From an uncultured Clostridia bacterium (lineage in GTDB: Bacteria; Bacillota; Clostridia; Christensenellales; Borkfalkiaceae): a stretch of DNA of 45,287 bases. The position numbers and the translations under genes are program-made. The notes under the pieces are model-generated. The model ran no database searches. It was given only the letters and a program-made list of their open reading frames with translations, and was not told the origin of the DNA. Shown here one piece after another: positions 16,708-23,930 of this stretch; the stretch's first letter is position 1, and each line of letters begins with the position of its first letter. Location of the stretch: assembly GCA_947625605.1 (NCBI GenBank), contig CANQOY010000009.1, positions 1 through 45,287 of the forward strand, read 5' to 3'.

Positions 16708-17739
16708 TTAACCGAGATAGAAGAAGCGGTCTTGCGGGATCGCCGCCGAGGCGCTGTTCACGGCAATGAGCTTTTGCAGGAAGCCGAGCACGACGTCCTT
16801 GTTTTGGGCGGCTGGCGTGTAGCGGACGGAGCAGTTCGCGATGACCTCCGCCGTCAGGTTGTTGGCGTTGAAGGAGGGAGCAAGGCCGCTTTCACGCGCC
16901 TCCTCTAAAAGTTCAAGCACGTTTGCGACGGAGACCGTTTCGAGGTACGCCGCGCTGCCCTGCAAATAGCCGATGAAGGTCTCCACGTCCGCCTTGCGGT
17001 TTTGGATCACGCTGTTTTTCGCAACGACGACGGCCTGCGGATATCCCTCGGAGCCGCCGTAGAGCTCTTGCAGATCGCCCGCCTTCCGGAACGGCGTTGC
17101 CGCGGAGGCAGTGCCCTTGATCTTGGTGCTCGCGGCGGGCTCGGGGCAGAGATAGTAGTCGCAGCCGCCGTTCGGCGTAACGTTCTCGGGCGCGAACGCG
17201 ACGAGGTTGGCACGATCCGCAGCGCCCGCCTCCTGCGCGCTTTCGAGGATGGCGTAATCCACGCCGAGGTCGGTGAGAACGGCCTGCAAGGTCAAACCGG
17301 GCACATCCGTGAGCCGGACGACCCCGATCTTCTTGCCCGTGAGCGCGGCGGAAGCGTTCTCCGCGGTGAGCACGGGGTTTTCCCCCGCCGTAAGGAAGTA
17401 GAGGTTGCCGTTGGTGACGGTGCCGAGCATTTGGTAGGTCTCGCCCGTGCCGAGGAGCTTCGCCGCGAGGTTGACGGGAAGCACCGCGAGGTCGGCGGCA
17501 GGGTTCGCGCCCGTGACATATGTCTGGATCGAGGAGGCGTCCACGATATCGAAATCAAAGGTCTCGTCCTCCTTCGCATCCTCCTTTTCAATCGCGTTGA
17601 GGAGGGCGAGCGCGGGTGCGCCGTCGGGCGCGTACACTTTGAGCTCATCCCCGCCGTTGACGTTTCCGCAGGCACCCATGCCCAAGGTAAGAGCCCCGAA
17701 AACGATGGTTCCGAACAAAACAGACAGCAACTTTTTCAT
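16708..17739 (-). CDS. Substrate-binding lipoprotein of the ABC transporter (NMT1/THI5-like)
   Basis: A 343-residue extracellular binding protein. The N-terminus has a lipoprotein signal with lipobox LGMGAC and Cys24 as the lipid-attachment site. The mature part is a two-lobe periplasmic-type fold, with ELKVYAPDGAPALALLNAI at the start and the hinge region TGKKIGVVRLTDVPGLTLQAVL, which resembles the NMT1/THI5-like and SsuA families. It should deliver ligand to the adjacent permease and ATPase. A thiamine-pyrimidine precursor, sulfonate or another small anion are possible ligands; the sequence does not decide. RBS AGGAGAG precedes the ATG. It follows the TM1266-like gene by 51 bp and is probably cotranscribed with it. 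Confidence 0.85.
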   Translation of the reverse strand: MKKLLSVLFGTIVFGALTLGMGACGNVNGGDELKVYAPDGAPALALLNAIEKEDAKEDETFDFDIVDASSIQTYVTGANPAADLAVLPVNLAAKLLGTGETYQMLGTVTNGNLYFLTAGENPVLTAENASAALTGKKIGVVRLTDVPGLTLQAVLTDLGVDYAILESAQEAGAADRANLVAFAPENVTPNGGCDYYLCPEPAASTKIKGTASAATPFRKAGDLQELYGGSEGYPQAVVVAKNSVIQNRKADVETFIGYLQGSAAYLETVSVANVLELLEEARESGLAPSFNANNLTAEVIANCSVRYTPAAQNKDVVLGFLQKLIAVNSASAAIPQDRFFYLG

Positions 17740-17790
17740 CTTGATCTCTCCTGATTTTATCTTTTTTACGACGCCCTTTCGGGCACGTTT

Positions 17791-18042
17791 TCAAAATTTA
17801 CTGAAAAGCGTTTTGGCCGTGACGCCCTCTATGCTTCCGAGCTTGCCCGTGAGTGCATTCACGACGGGAACGGGCGCGTCGAGCACCACGCAGATGACGG
17901 AGACGCTCTTCTCATGATAAGGAATGCCCATTCTGCCGACAACGTATACGCCGTATTCGGACAGCAGCGCGTTGACCTTTTCCGCGGCCTGTTCGCGTTT
18001 TTCCACGATCACCGAGAGCACGGCAATGCGCGTTTCTTCCAT
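17791..18042 (-). CDS. TM1266-family putative regulator of the iron-only hydrogenase system
   Basis: An 83-residue protein with an ACT/NikR-C-like ferredoxin fold pattern: MEETRIAVLSVIVEKREQ, LLSEYGVYVVGRMGIPY, SVICVVLDAPVPVVNALTGKLG and a VTAKTLFSKF-like end. This matches the TM1266 family, often found beside hydrogenase-maturation genes, though none is present here. It lacks a recognisable DNA-binding domain, so the name regulator is by family only. The ATG lies directly after the T run of a terminator-like hairpin, and its Shine-Dalgarno GAGGGGG is inside that stem, so expression is probably controlled by RNA folding. It heads the ABC transporter operon, suggesting it senses or tunes that uptake. 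Confidence 0.85.
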   Translation of the reverse strand: MEETRIAVLSVIVEKREQAAEKVNALLSEYGVYVVGRMGIPYHEKSVSVICVVLDAPVPVVNALTGKLGSIEGVTAKTLFSKF

Positions 18043-18148
18043 AAAAAATACCCCCTCGCCGCATGGGGCAAGGGGGATCGACGCACCGAGTGCGCCTGCG
18101 TCCTGTTTGATTGCCCCTTTGCGGTCAGACCTCTCTTTCCGTTCAGGT
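18043..18148 (-). promoter_or_regulatory. Structured leader with competing terminator and antiterminator (riboswitch-like)
   Basis: The roughly 105-nt leader from the promoter at 18155-18183 ends exactly at the ATG. On the minus strand CCCCCTTGCC (18067-18076) pairs with GGCGAGGGGG (18051-18060) around a 6-nt loop, one U-G wobble included, and is followed by TATTTTTT (18043-18050): an intrinsic terminator that also buries the Shine-Dalgarno. The competing stem pairs GGGGCAA (18111-18117) with TTGCCCC (18065-18071), using the 5' half of the terminator, and encloses GACGCA/TGCGTC (18097-18102 with 18080-18085). I do not recognise the aptamer; TPP hallmarks are absent. Confidence 0.65.
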
Positions 18149-18154
18149 GCCTTT

Positions 18155-18183
18155 ATTCTATCACGCGGCGCGGGAAATTGCAA
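18155..18183 (-). promoter_or_regulatory. Sigma-A promoter of the TM1266-ABC operon
   Basis: TTGCAA (18178-18183), a 17-bp spacer and TAGAAT (18155-18160) on the minus strand, giving a start near 18148. It begins just before the stop codon region of the preceding gene on the same strand. Confidence 0.7.
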
Positions 18184-18188
18184 GCGTT

Positions 18189-19580
18189 TTAACGCTGCGT
18201 GCGATGTTTTTTTCTGCGGATGACGGCGATGGAGGCCGCGGCGAGCGCGACGGCCGCGCCCGTTCCCAGAACGCTCAGGAGGATGATCGCAAGGCGCGTG
18301 CTCGGCGAGAGTTTTCCGCCGCTCCCGCTCCCGACGCTCTTATAGGTCTCCTCCGATTGGGCGAGCGTGAACGTGAGCTCGCCGATGGGGAGCTCTTCCC
18401 GCGAAAAATAGTATCCCCCCTCCTCTTTCTCGAAGGCGAGATTGCTGTAACCGAGATAGTAGGGCGTCTCGATGTGAATTTCGAGCGCTTTGATCGCCGC
18501 AAACTTGTGCGCGGGAGAGAGCAGGAAGCCGTAGCGGTACAGGGGACCGCTCATATCGACGGTGGGAAGAAGCGGGGAACAAACGGTGTTCGTCACGCGC
18601 GTTTTCGAGGGGACGCACAGTTCATAGGCATACCATGTCCGAAGAAGGCTCTTCGTAAACCACGCACAGGGCACATAGATCGCGCCGAACTTGTTGCAGC
18701 GTTCGTTGAGGAGATCGACGAGGGCGTTATACCAATCGTCCTCCCCGACCCCCTCCGCGGGAAGCAGGGAGGAGGCGTAGGCCGCAAAGGGAAGCCGCTC
18801 CCCGTCTGCAAGCGAAAAGGCAGCGTCGCCGACGCGCTTTTTCCCCTCGGGATCGGAGCTCATGAAGGCGTCCACCGTCTCGGCGGGCTCGCCCAGAACG
18901 CAGACTTCGATGGAACAGTTCGTCAGCGTCGTCTCCCACGTGAGGCGGACAAAGCCGTCCTCGACGGCCGTCTTTGCCCCGCCGCAGCGGTTGTCGAAGA
19001 AGATGCGCGTGCGGGCGGGATTGTATTTTAAGATGAGGTTGGCATAGTCGCGGTCGCGCGTCTTGGGGCGCGCGATCGAATACACCCGCTTCTCCACGGA
19101 CATTTCGGGGGTAAAAAATGCGTCGCTGCGCTTGCCGTCCTCGATGCGCCCGACCTCTTCCTCCGCATCGAAGCTGCTCCCGCTGCGGAAGGTGTGACGG
19201 AGGGAGACCGTCATCTCCCCCTCGCAGTCCGCCTCAATGGGCGCGAGCTGCGCCCCGCCTGCATACGAGCCGAAGTAGCAGGGATCCCCCTCGGGAAGAT
19301 AGAGCCTGAGCGTCTCGTCCTCCTCCGTCGGATTATAGAACGTATATGCAACACTGACAAAAGACGGGCATACCATGTCTGAGGTCGGGTCGGGAAAATC
19401 CGAAATATGCAGGGTGATCTTCTCCCGCTCGATCTCGATGGGGCTCTTCTCCTTTACGACGACGCCGCAGCTGTCGGCGCCCTCGTAGTAGCTGTCTGCA
19501 TGCGCCTCGACCAAGGCGCCCGAAAGCCCGACGGCGGAAATGGGGATGGTAAGAAGAAATGCCCCCCACCGTTTGTTCAT
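18189..19580 (-). CDS. Secreted, C-terminally anchored protein of unknown function
   Basis: A 463-residue protein I do not recognise. It has a signal peptide (about residues 1-28, AxA-like end VEAHA), a large extracellular part, and near the C-terminus a Gly/Ser linker, one membrane segment (LAIILLSVLGTGAAVALAAASIAVI, about 430-455) and a basic tail RRKKHRTQR: a type I, outward-facing topology. The outside part has recurring beta-like segments and conserved-looking Cys residues, but no catalytic motif is evident. It overlaps the histidine kinase by four bases (ATGA), so it is the third gene of a response regulator-kinase-exoprotein operon and may be a sensor partner or an output of that system. 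Both roles are inference. Confidence 0.8.
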   Translation of the reverse strand: MNKRWGAFLLTIPISAVGLSGALVEAHADSYYEGADSCGVVVKEKSPIEIEREKITLHISDFPDPTSDMVCPSFVSVAYTFYNPTEEDETLRLYLPEGDPCYFGSYAGGAQLAPIEADCEGEMTVSLRHTFRSGSSFDAEEEVGRIEDGKRSDAFFTPEMSVEKRVYSIARPKTRDRDYANLILKYNPARTRIFFDNRCGGAKTAVEDGFVRLTWETTLTNCSIEVCVLGEPAETVDAFMSSDPEGKKRVGDAAFSLADGERLPFAAYASSLLPAEGVGEDDWYNALVDLLNERCNKFGAIYVPCAWFTKSLLRTWYAYELCVPSKTRVTNTVCSPLLPTVDMSGPLYRYGFLLSPAHKFAAIKALEIHIETPYYLGYSNLAFEKEEGGYYFSREELPIGELTFTLAQSEETYKSVGSGSGGKLSPSTRLAIILLSVLGTGAAVALAAASIAVIRRKKHRTQR

Positions 19581-21043
19581 GCCTGTTCCTCCCCGCGCCC
19601 CTCTGCGGACGCCTCACTGTCTTTATTTTGTTCTTCGGGCGGAAGCGGAAACTCCACCCAGAAAAGGCTCCCCTTGCCGACCTCGGATTCCACGCCGTAG
19701 GGGCAGCCCTGCGTCACGAGAATGTTCTTTACGATGGAGAGCCCCAGTCCCGAGCCCTTGACGGGGCGCTTGTGCGTCTCGCGCAGACGGTAGTACCGGT
19801 CCCAAATGCCCGCGAGTTCCTCGGGAGGGATCCCCTTCCCCGTATCGCGGATTTCGAGGCGCGCGCCCCCCTCCGTACGGAAGAGGCGCACATCCACCAG
19901 CTTATCCGCACCCGTATAATTGACGGCGTTGCCGATGAGGTTGTAGACGACCTGCTCGATGCGGCTCTTTTCCGCATACGCATAGATCTCCTCCTCGACC
20001 GCGAGCGCAAAGACATAGCCCTGCGTCTGCCGAAGATAGTCGAACCGCTCCGCGATCCCGTAGACGAGATCGGAGAGATTGAACACGGCGGGAGCCTGTT
20101 CCCCCACGCCCGCACGCAGGCGGGAGAGATCGAGAACATCCTCGACGAGCGCGGCCAGCCGATCGGTTTCATCAATGATAACGCGGGCATGGGTATCCCG
20201 TTTTTCCTTGTCGTCCCCCGAGATTTCGAGGATCATGGAGGCGTAGGCCTTGATCATCGTAAGCGGCGTGCGGAAGTCGTGCGAGACGTTGGCGATGAGT
20301 TCTTTCTGCATGGAGTCTGCCTTGGAGATCTCCGTACGCGCGTAGTCGAGCGCCTCGGAGAGCGCGTCGATCTCGGAGCAAAAATAGCCGCGTTTGAACC
20401 CGGGCGTGAAGTCCCCGCGCGCAAGCGCCTTGGCGCGGTCGGTCACTTCGGTGACGGGCCCTGCGATCACCATGGCGACGAACCCGCTCACCACAAAGGC
20501 GAGCACGACGGCAAACAGCGCCGACATGAGCGAGATGATCCACAGCCCCTCTTCGAGGGAGTGGATGCGGGCGATGGACCCCACGATGTAGAGATAGCCC
20601 GTCTGCCCCTCCCATGTGACCACCGTCGCATATTCGACCGCGTTCTCGCGGAAGAGGAACGCTTCGTCCTCCCCCTCCGCAAGCCGCTCCTCCATGGCCC
20701 GCGCGATTTCAAGGAAGGTCTCCCCCTCCTCCGCGTTCAGCACGTTGCCGTCCGTATCGAGAAAGCGGACGATGACGCCGAACTCCGTCTCGACGCTGTG
20801 GAGCTCGCGCCGTATATCTGCGCTCCCGCCGCCCGCGGTTTCGAGAGCCGCCGTCATGCGCGCGGAGGCCTCCCGGATGGAGGCGACCGTCTGGCTGCGA
20901 TACTGCTGGCCGACGAGCAGGCTCTGCACCGCTAAAAAGACGAGCAGCAAGACGAGCGCAAACACCACAAAGGCGAACCAGAGGATGAAGTTCATCCCCA
21001 CCGCTCTGCGTTTTTTTGCCGTATGCCCCATGCTTCCCCCCAT
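19577..21043 (-). CDS. Membrane sensor histidine kinase
   Basis: A 488-residue kinase. TM1 is about residues 17-40 (LWFAFVVFALVLLLVFLAV) and TM2 about 170-195 (LMSALFAVVLAFVVSGFVAMVI), enclosing an extracellular sensing region of about 130 residues. A HAMP linker (GPVTEVTDRAKALARGDF), a HisKA dimerisation helix with phosphoacceptor His near 255 (NVSHDFRTPLTMIKAY), and a HATPase domain follow: N box LIGNAVNYTG, G1 DTGKGIPPEEL, G2 GSGLGLSIVKN. It should phosphorylate the response regulator encoded 17 bp upstream. An ATG at 21031, preceded by GGGGGGAAGC, is an alternative start. The stop overlaps the start of the secreted-protein gene. Confidence 0.92.
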   Translation of the reverse strand: MGGSMGHTAKKRRAVGMNFILWFAFVVFALVLLLVFLAVQSLLVGQQYRSQTVASIREASARMTAALETAGGGSADIRRELHSVETEFGVIVRFLDTDGNVLNAEEGETFLEIARAMEERLAEGEDEAFLFRENAVEYATVVTWEGQTGYLYIVGSIARIHSLEEGLWIISLMSALFAVVLAFVVSGFVAMVIAGPVTEVTDRAKALARGDFTPGFKRGYFCSEIDALSEALDYARTEISKADSMQKELIANVSHDFRTPLTMIKAYASMILEISGDDKEKRDTHARVIIDETDRLAALVEDVLDLSRLRAGVGEQAPAVFNLSDLVYGIAERFDYLRQTQGYVFALAVEEEIYAYAEKSRIEQVVYNLIGNAVNYTGADKLVDVRLFRTEGGARLEIRDTGKGIPPEELAGIWDRYYRLRETHKRPVKGSGLGLSIVKNILVTQGCPYGVESEVGKGSLFWVEFPLPPEEQNKDSEASAEGRGEEQA

Positions 21044-21060
21044 GCGCGCTTCCGAGCCGC

Positions 21061-21726
21061 TCAGACCTCGAATTTGTAGCCGAGGCCGCGGAGGGTCACG
21101 ATGAATTTGCGGTACTGTTTGAGGTTGCCGCGCAGCATCTTGACATGGGTATCCACGGTGCGGTCGTCCCCGAAGAAATCGTACCCCCACACCTGGCTCA
21201 ACAGGCGCTCCCGCGTGAGGGCGACGCCCGCGTTCTTCACGAAGTAGAAGAGCAGTTCGTATTCCTTGGGCGTGAGCTCGGCCTTCTCGCCGTCTACAAA
21301 CACATTGCGCCCGCCGATATCCACTTTGAGGCCCTCGAACTCGTACACGCCGTCTGCCCTGCGCGCCGAATTGCCGCGGCGGATCACGGCGTGCAGGCGC
21401 GCCATGACCTCCTTGGGAGAGAAGGGCTTGGTCACATAATCGTCCGACCCGATCTCGAAGCCGAAGAGTTTATCGTATTCCTCTCCCCGCGCCGAGAGCA
21501 TGATGACGGGGACGGAGGAGAACTTGCGGATCTCCTTGACGGCGGAAAACCCGTCGAGCTTCGGCATCATGATGTCCATGAGAACGGCGTCGTAACCGTT
21601 CTCGCGGCACATGGTTACGGCCTCCATGCCGTCCTGCGCCTCATCTGCCTCGCCGCCCTCGAACTCGATGTACTCTTTGAGCACCGTGCGGATCCTCTCT
21701 TCGTCGTCTACGATCAGTATCTTCAT
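21061..21726 (-). CDS. OmpR/PhoB-family response regulator
   Basis: A 221-residue regulator. The receiver domain starts MKILIVDDEERI and carries phosphoacceptor Asp51 in LMDIMMPKLDG, the switch region VIMLSAR and Lys in YVTKPFSPKE. The C-terminal winged helix (about 125-221) has the typical LTPKEYELLFYF, LLSQVWGYDF and RTVDTHVKMLR motifs. It is the first gene of the kinase/exoprotein operon and is transcribed from a promoter about 85 nt upstream. A tandem 11-bp repeat in its own leader may be an autoregulatory site. All phosphorylation residues are present. Confidence 0.95.
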   Translation of the reverse strand: MKILIVDDEERIRTVLKEYIEFEGGEADEAQDGMEAVTMCRENGYDAVLMDIMMPKLDGFSAVKEIRKFSSVPVIMLSARGEEYDKLFGFEIGSDDYVTKPFSPKEVMARLHAVIRRGNSARRADGVYEFEGLKVDIGGRNVFVDGEKAELTPKEYELLFYFVKNAGVALTRERLLSQVWGYDFFGDDRTVDTHVKMLRGNLKQYRKFIVTLRGLGYKFEV

Positions 21727-21777
21727 GAAAATCTCCTCAGTATCTCTATTATCTTAAAGGAAAAGATTGATATCTGT

Positions 21778-21799
21778 TTCAAAAGCGCGTGAAAAGCGC
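21778..21799 (-). promoter_or_regulatory. Tandem 11-bp direct repeat in the response-regulator leader
   Basis: On the minus strand GCGCTTTTCAC is followed immediately by GCGCTTTTGAA. Head-to-tail repeats with an 11-bp period are the usual layout of OmpR-class binding sites, and this one lies about 10-30 nt past the predicted transcription start. Autoregulation is inferred. Confidence 0.45.
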
Positions 21800-21815
21800 A
21801 TGAAATTCCAACCCC

Positions 21816-21844
21816 ATTATAGCACAAACGGCCCTCCTCCGCAA
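21816..21844 (-). promoter_or_regulatory. Promoter of the two-component operon
   Basis: TTGCGG (21839-21844), 17 bp, TATAAT (21816-21821) on the minus strand. It is divergent from the radical-SAM promoter about 50 bp away. Confidence 0.65.
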
Positions 21845-21881
21845 GGGAAAATTTTTCCAAACAAAAGTTTTGTAAAAATGG

Positions 21882-21893
21882 AAACAAACGTTT
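21882..21893 (+). promoter_or_regulatory. Candidate LexA-like box
   Basis: AAAC-AAAC-GTTT reads as symmetrical AAAC-N4-GTTT half-sites, close to the Gram-positive SOS box (GAAC-N4-GTTC), and it overlaps the first bases of the -35 hexamer of a DNA-repair gene. The half-sites are imperfect, so this is a weak call. Confidence 0.3.
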
Positions 21894-21920
21894 GACGTAT
21901 GGCCGCCGCAGGAGTATAAT
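21892..21920 (+). promoter_or_regulatory. Strong sigma-A promoter of the radical-SAM/DUF4130 pair
   Basis: TTGACG (21892-21897), a 17-bp spacer and perfect TATAAT (21915-21920). The predicted start falls at the AAGGAGG ribosome binding site (21927-21933), leaving a 5' UTR of only about 19 nt. Confidence 0.8.
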
Positions 21921-21945
21921 AGGAATAAGGAGGCGCGCCGAGACG

Positions 21946-23190
21946 ATGATTTCGGAAGAAAAATTGAAAATTTTGACCGAGAGCGCGAAATACGATGTTT
22001 CCTGCTCTTCCTCGGGGAGCGCCCGAAAGAACGCGGGCGGCATGGGGAACGGATACGTTTCGGGGTGCTGCCATTCGTTCACGCCGGACGGGCGGTGCGT
22101 CTCGCTGCTCAAAATCCTGCTCTCCAACGACTGCGTGTTCGGATGCAGATACTGCCCGTCCCGCGCGGATTCGGACGTCCCCCGCGTGACGGCGACGCCC
22201 GAGGAGATCTGCGAGCTTGTGATCGACTTCTACAAGCGCAACTATATCGAGGGGCTCTTCCTCTCCTCCGCCGTGCATCGCTCCCCGAACTATGCGATGG
22301 AACAGCTCCTCGTCACGGTGAAGAAGCTGCGCACGGAATACAACTTCCACGGCTATATCCATGTGAAAGGGATCCCGCATGCGGACGCGGGGCTCGTGCA
22401 TGAGGCCGCCCTCTACGCGGACCGCATGAGCTTCAATCTCGAACTGCCGTCCGAACAAAGCCTCAAACTCCTTGCGCCGCAAAAGAGCAAGGAGAGCCTG
22501 CTCTCCCCTATGCGGCAGTTGCAGAGAGAGCGGCTGCTCTTCCGTGCGGAAAAGCGCAGAGAGCACTTCCTCCCCGCGGGGCAGACGACGCAGATGATCG
22601 TCGGCGCCTCTCCCGAACCGGACGGGCAGATCTTGCGGCTCGCGCAAGATCTCTACCGCGTGAACGGGCTCAAACGCGTGTACTTCTCCTCCTATGTGCC
22701 CGTGGTGCACGATTCCCTCCTCCCCGAGAAAGCGGCGGAGGAACTGCGGGAGCACCGCCTCTATCAGGCGGATTGGCTGCTGCGCTTCTACGGATTTTCG
22801 GCGGAGGAGATCGTGGAGGACGACGGCAATCTCTCCTCCGACTTCGATCCCAAGTGCGCATGGGCGCTGAGGAACTTGCACCTCTTTCCCGTCGAGGTCA
22901 ACCGCGCGCCCTTGGAGGCGCTCCTGCGCGTGCCCGGCATCGGCGTGCGGAGCGCGTACAAGATCGTCGAGGCAAGAAAATTCACCCGGCTGACCTTTGA
23001 GGATCTGAAAAAGATGCGCGTCGTCTTGAAGCGGGCGCGGCACTTTATCACCGCGGGCGGGAAATTTCAGGGGACGGAGAACGTCTCGGCGGTGCGCGGA
23101 CTGCTTGCGGCGGACGACCGGCAGGGACGCGCCGAACAGCTCAGTATGTTTTCGGACGCGGCACGCTCTGCGCTCACGGGGGAACTATGA
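21946..23190 (+). CDS. Putative DNA modification/repair radical SAM protein
   Basis: A 414-residue radical SAM enzyme of the family annotated as a putative DNA modification/repair protein paired with DUF4130 or a uracil-DNA glycosylase domain. The 4Fe-4S binding motif is CVFGCRYC (Cys63, Cys67, Cys70). An extra Cys-rich N-terminal stretch has CSSSGSARKNAGGMGNGY and SGCCHSF. A helix-hairpin-helix (VPGIGVRSAYKIVEAR, about residue 330) supports DNA binding. The start has AAGGAGG 12 nt upstream; the longer in-frame start at 21892 lies inside the promoter. The stop overlaps the DUF4130 gene by four bases. The reaction is not known to me. Confidence 0.9.
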   Translation: MISEEKLKILTESAKYDVSCSSSGSARKNAGGMGNGYVSGCCHSFTPDGRCVSLLKILLSNDCVFGCRYCPSRADSDVPRVTATPEEICELVIDFYKRNYIEGLFLSSAVHRSPNYAMEQLLVTVKKLRTEYNFHGYIHVKGIPHADAGLVHEAALYADRMSFNLELPSEQSLKLLAPQKSKESLLSPMRQLQRERLLFRAEKRREHFLPAGQTTQMIVGASPEPDGQILRLAQDLYRVNGLKRVYFSSYVPVVHDSLLPEKAAEELREHRLYQADWLLRFYGFSAEEIVEDDGNLSSDFDPKCAWALRNLHLFPVEVNRAPLEALLRVPGIGVRSAYKIVEARKFTRLTFEDLKKMRVVLKRARHFITAGGKFQGTENVSAVRGLLAADDRQGRAEQLSMFSDAARSALTGEL

Positions 23191-23918
23191 TCTATTTTTA
23201 TGACGGCACAAAGGAGGCCTTTCTCACGGCCCTGCTCTTGGCCTTTCCCGATGAGGAGGCGGTGCTCTCCTCGGGCAACCGCCAGCTCACGCTCGGCGCG
23301 GAGACCGTGTTCGTCCGCACGGACCGGGAGCGGGCGGCGCGGGCGGAGGCGCGCCTTCTCGCCCTCGACAAGGACTGCATGCACGACCTCGACCTGCTCC
23401 TCCGCAGCGGCATGCCCGACCGTGACGCGGTGGCCCTCGCGTACTTCAAGCTGATCGCCGCGCGCGGCGGCCCCGTGCGCAAGATGCTCGCCGAGGACGC
23501 CGTGATCGCCGCGCAGGAGTGCATGCGGCGGGTGAGCTTCGAGGTGCACCGCTTCCACGGCTTCGTGCGCTTTCTCGAAAGCGCGAGCGGCGCACTGTAC
23601 GCCCCCATCTCGCCCGACAACGACATCTGCGACCTGCTCGTGCCCCACTTCCGCGCCCGCCTGCCGCAATATCCCTTTGTCATCCACGACGTCAAGCGCA
23701 AAAAGGCGGCCGTGTACGACGGAGACCATGCCTTTCTCGCGCCTTTGGAACGCGCGGAAATCGTCCTCTCCGCGAGCGAGGACGATTGGCAGAAGTTATG
23801 GAGAAAATACTATCAGAGCGTAAACATTCCCTCGCGGGAGCGCCTGAAACAGATGCGGGGCTACATGCCCGTGCGGTACTGGAAATTCATGCCGGAAAAG
23901 TTCTCCGACGGGTCATGA
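23187..23918 (+). CDS. DUF4130 (TIGR03915-type) DNA metabolism protein
   Basis: A 243-residue partner of the radical SAM gene. It begins MIYFYDGTKEAFLTALL and contains the family's VHRFHGFVRFLE, LVPHFRARLPQYPFVIHDVKR and KYYQSVNIPSRERLKQMRGYMPVRYWKFMPE blocks. In other bacteria this domain is fused to a uracil-DNA glycosylase-like domain; here it stands alone, translationally coupled (ATGA overlap) to the radical SAM gene. The two proteins probably act together on damaged or modified DNA, but no activity is established that I know of. It ends tail-to-tail with the ferritin-like gene. Confidence 0.88.
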   Translation: MIYFYDGTKEAFLTALLLAFPDEEAVLSSGNRQLTLGAETVFVRTDRERAARAEARLLALDKDCMHDLDLLLRSGMPDRDAVALAYFKLIAARGGPVRKMLAEDAVIAAQECMRRVSFEVHRFHGFVRFLESASGALYAPISPDNDICDLLVPHFRARLPQYPFVIHDVKRKKAAVYDGDHAFLAPLERAEIVLSASEDDWQKLWRKYYQSVNIPSRERLKQMRGYMPVRYWKFMPEKFSDGS

Positions 23919-23930
23919 CGGAGGGTGGGG

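Noticed and set aside
18043-18148. TPP riboswitch upstream of the THI5-like transporter operon
   Set aside because: The conserved CUGAGA and ACCUGAUCUGG-type segments are absent. The structure is real-looking, but the class is not TPP.
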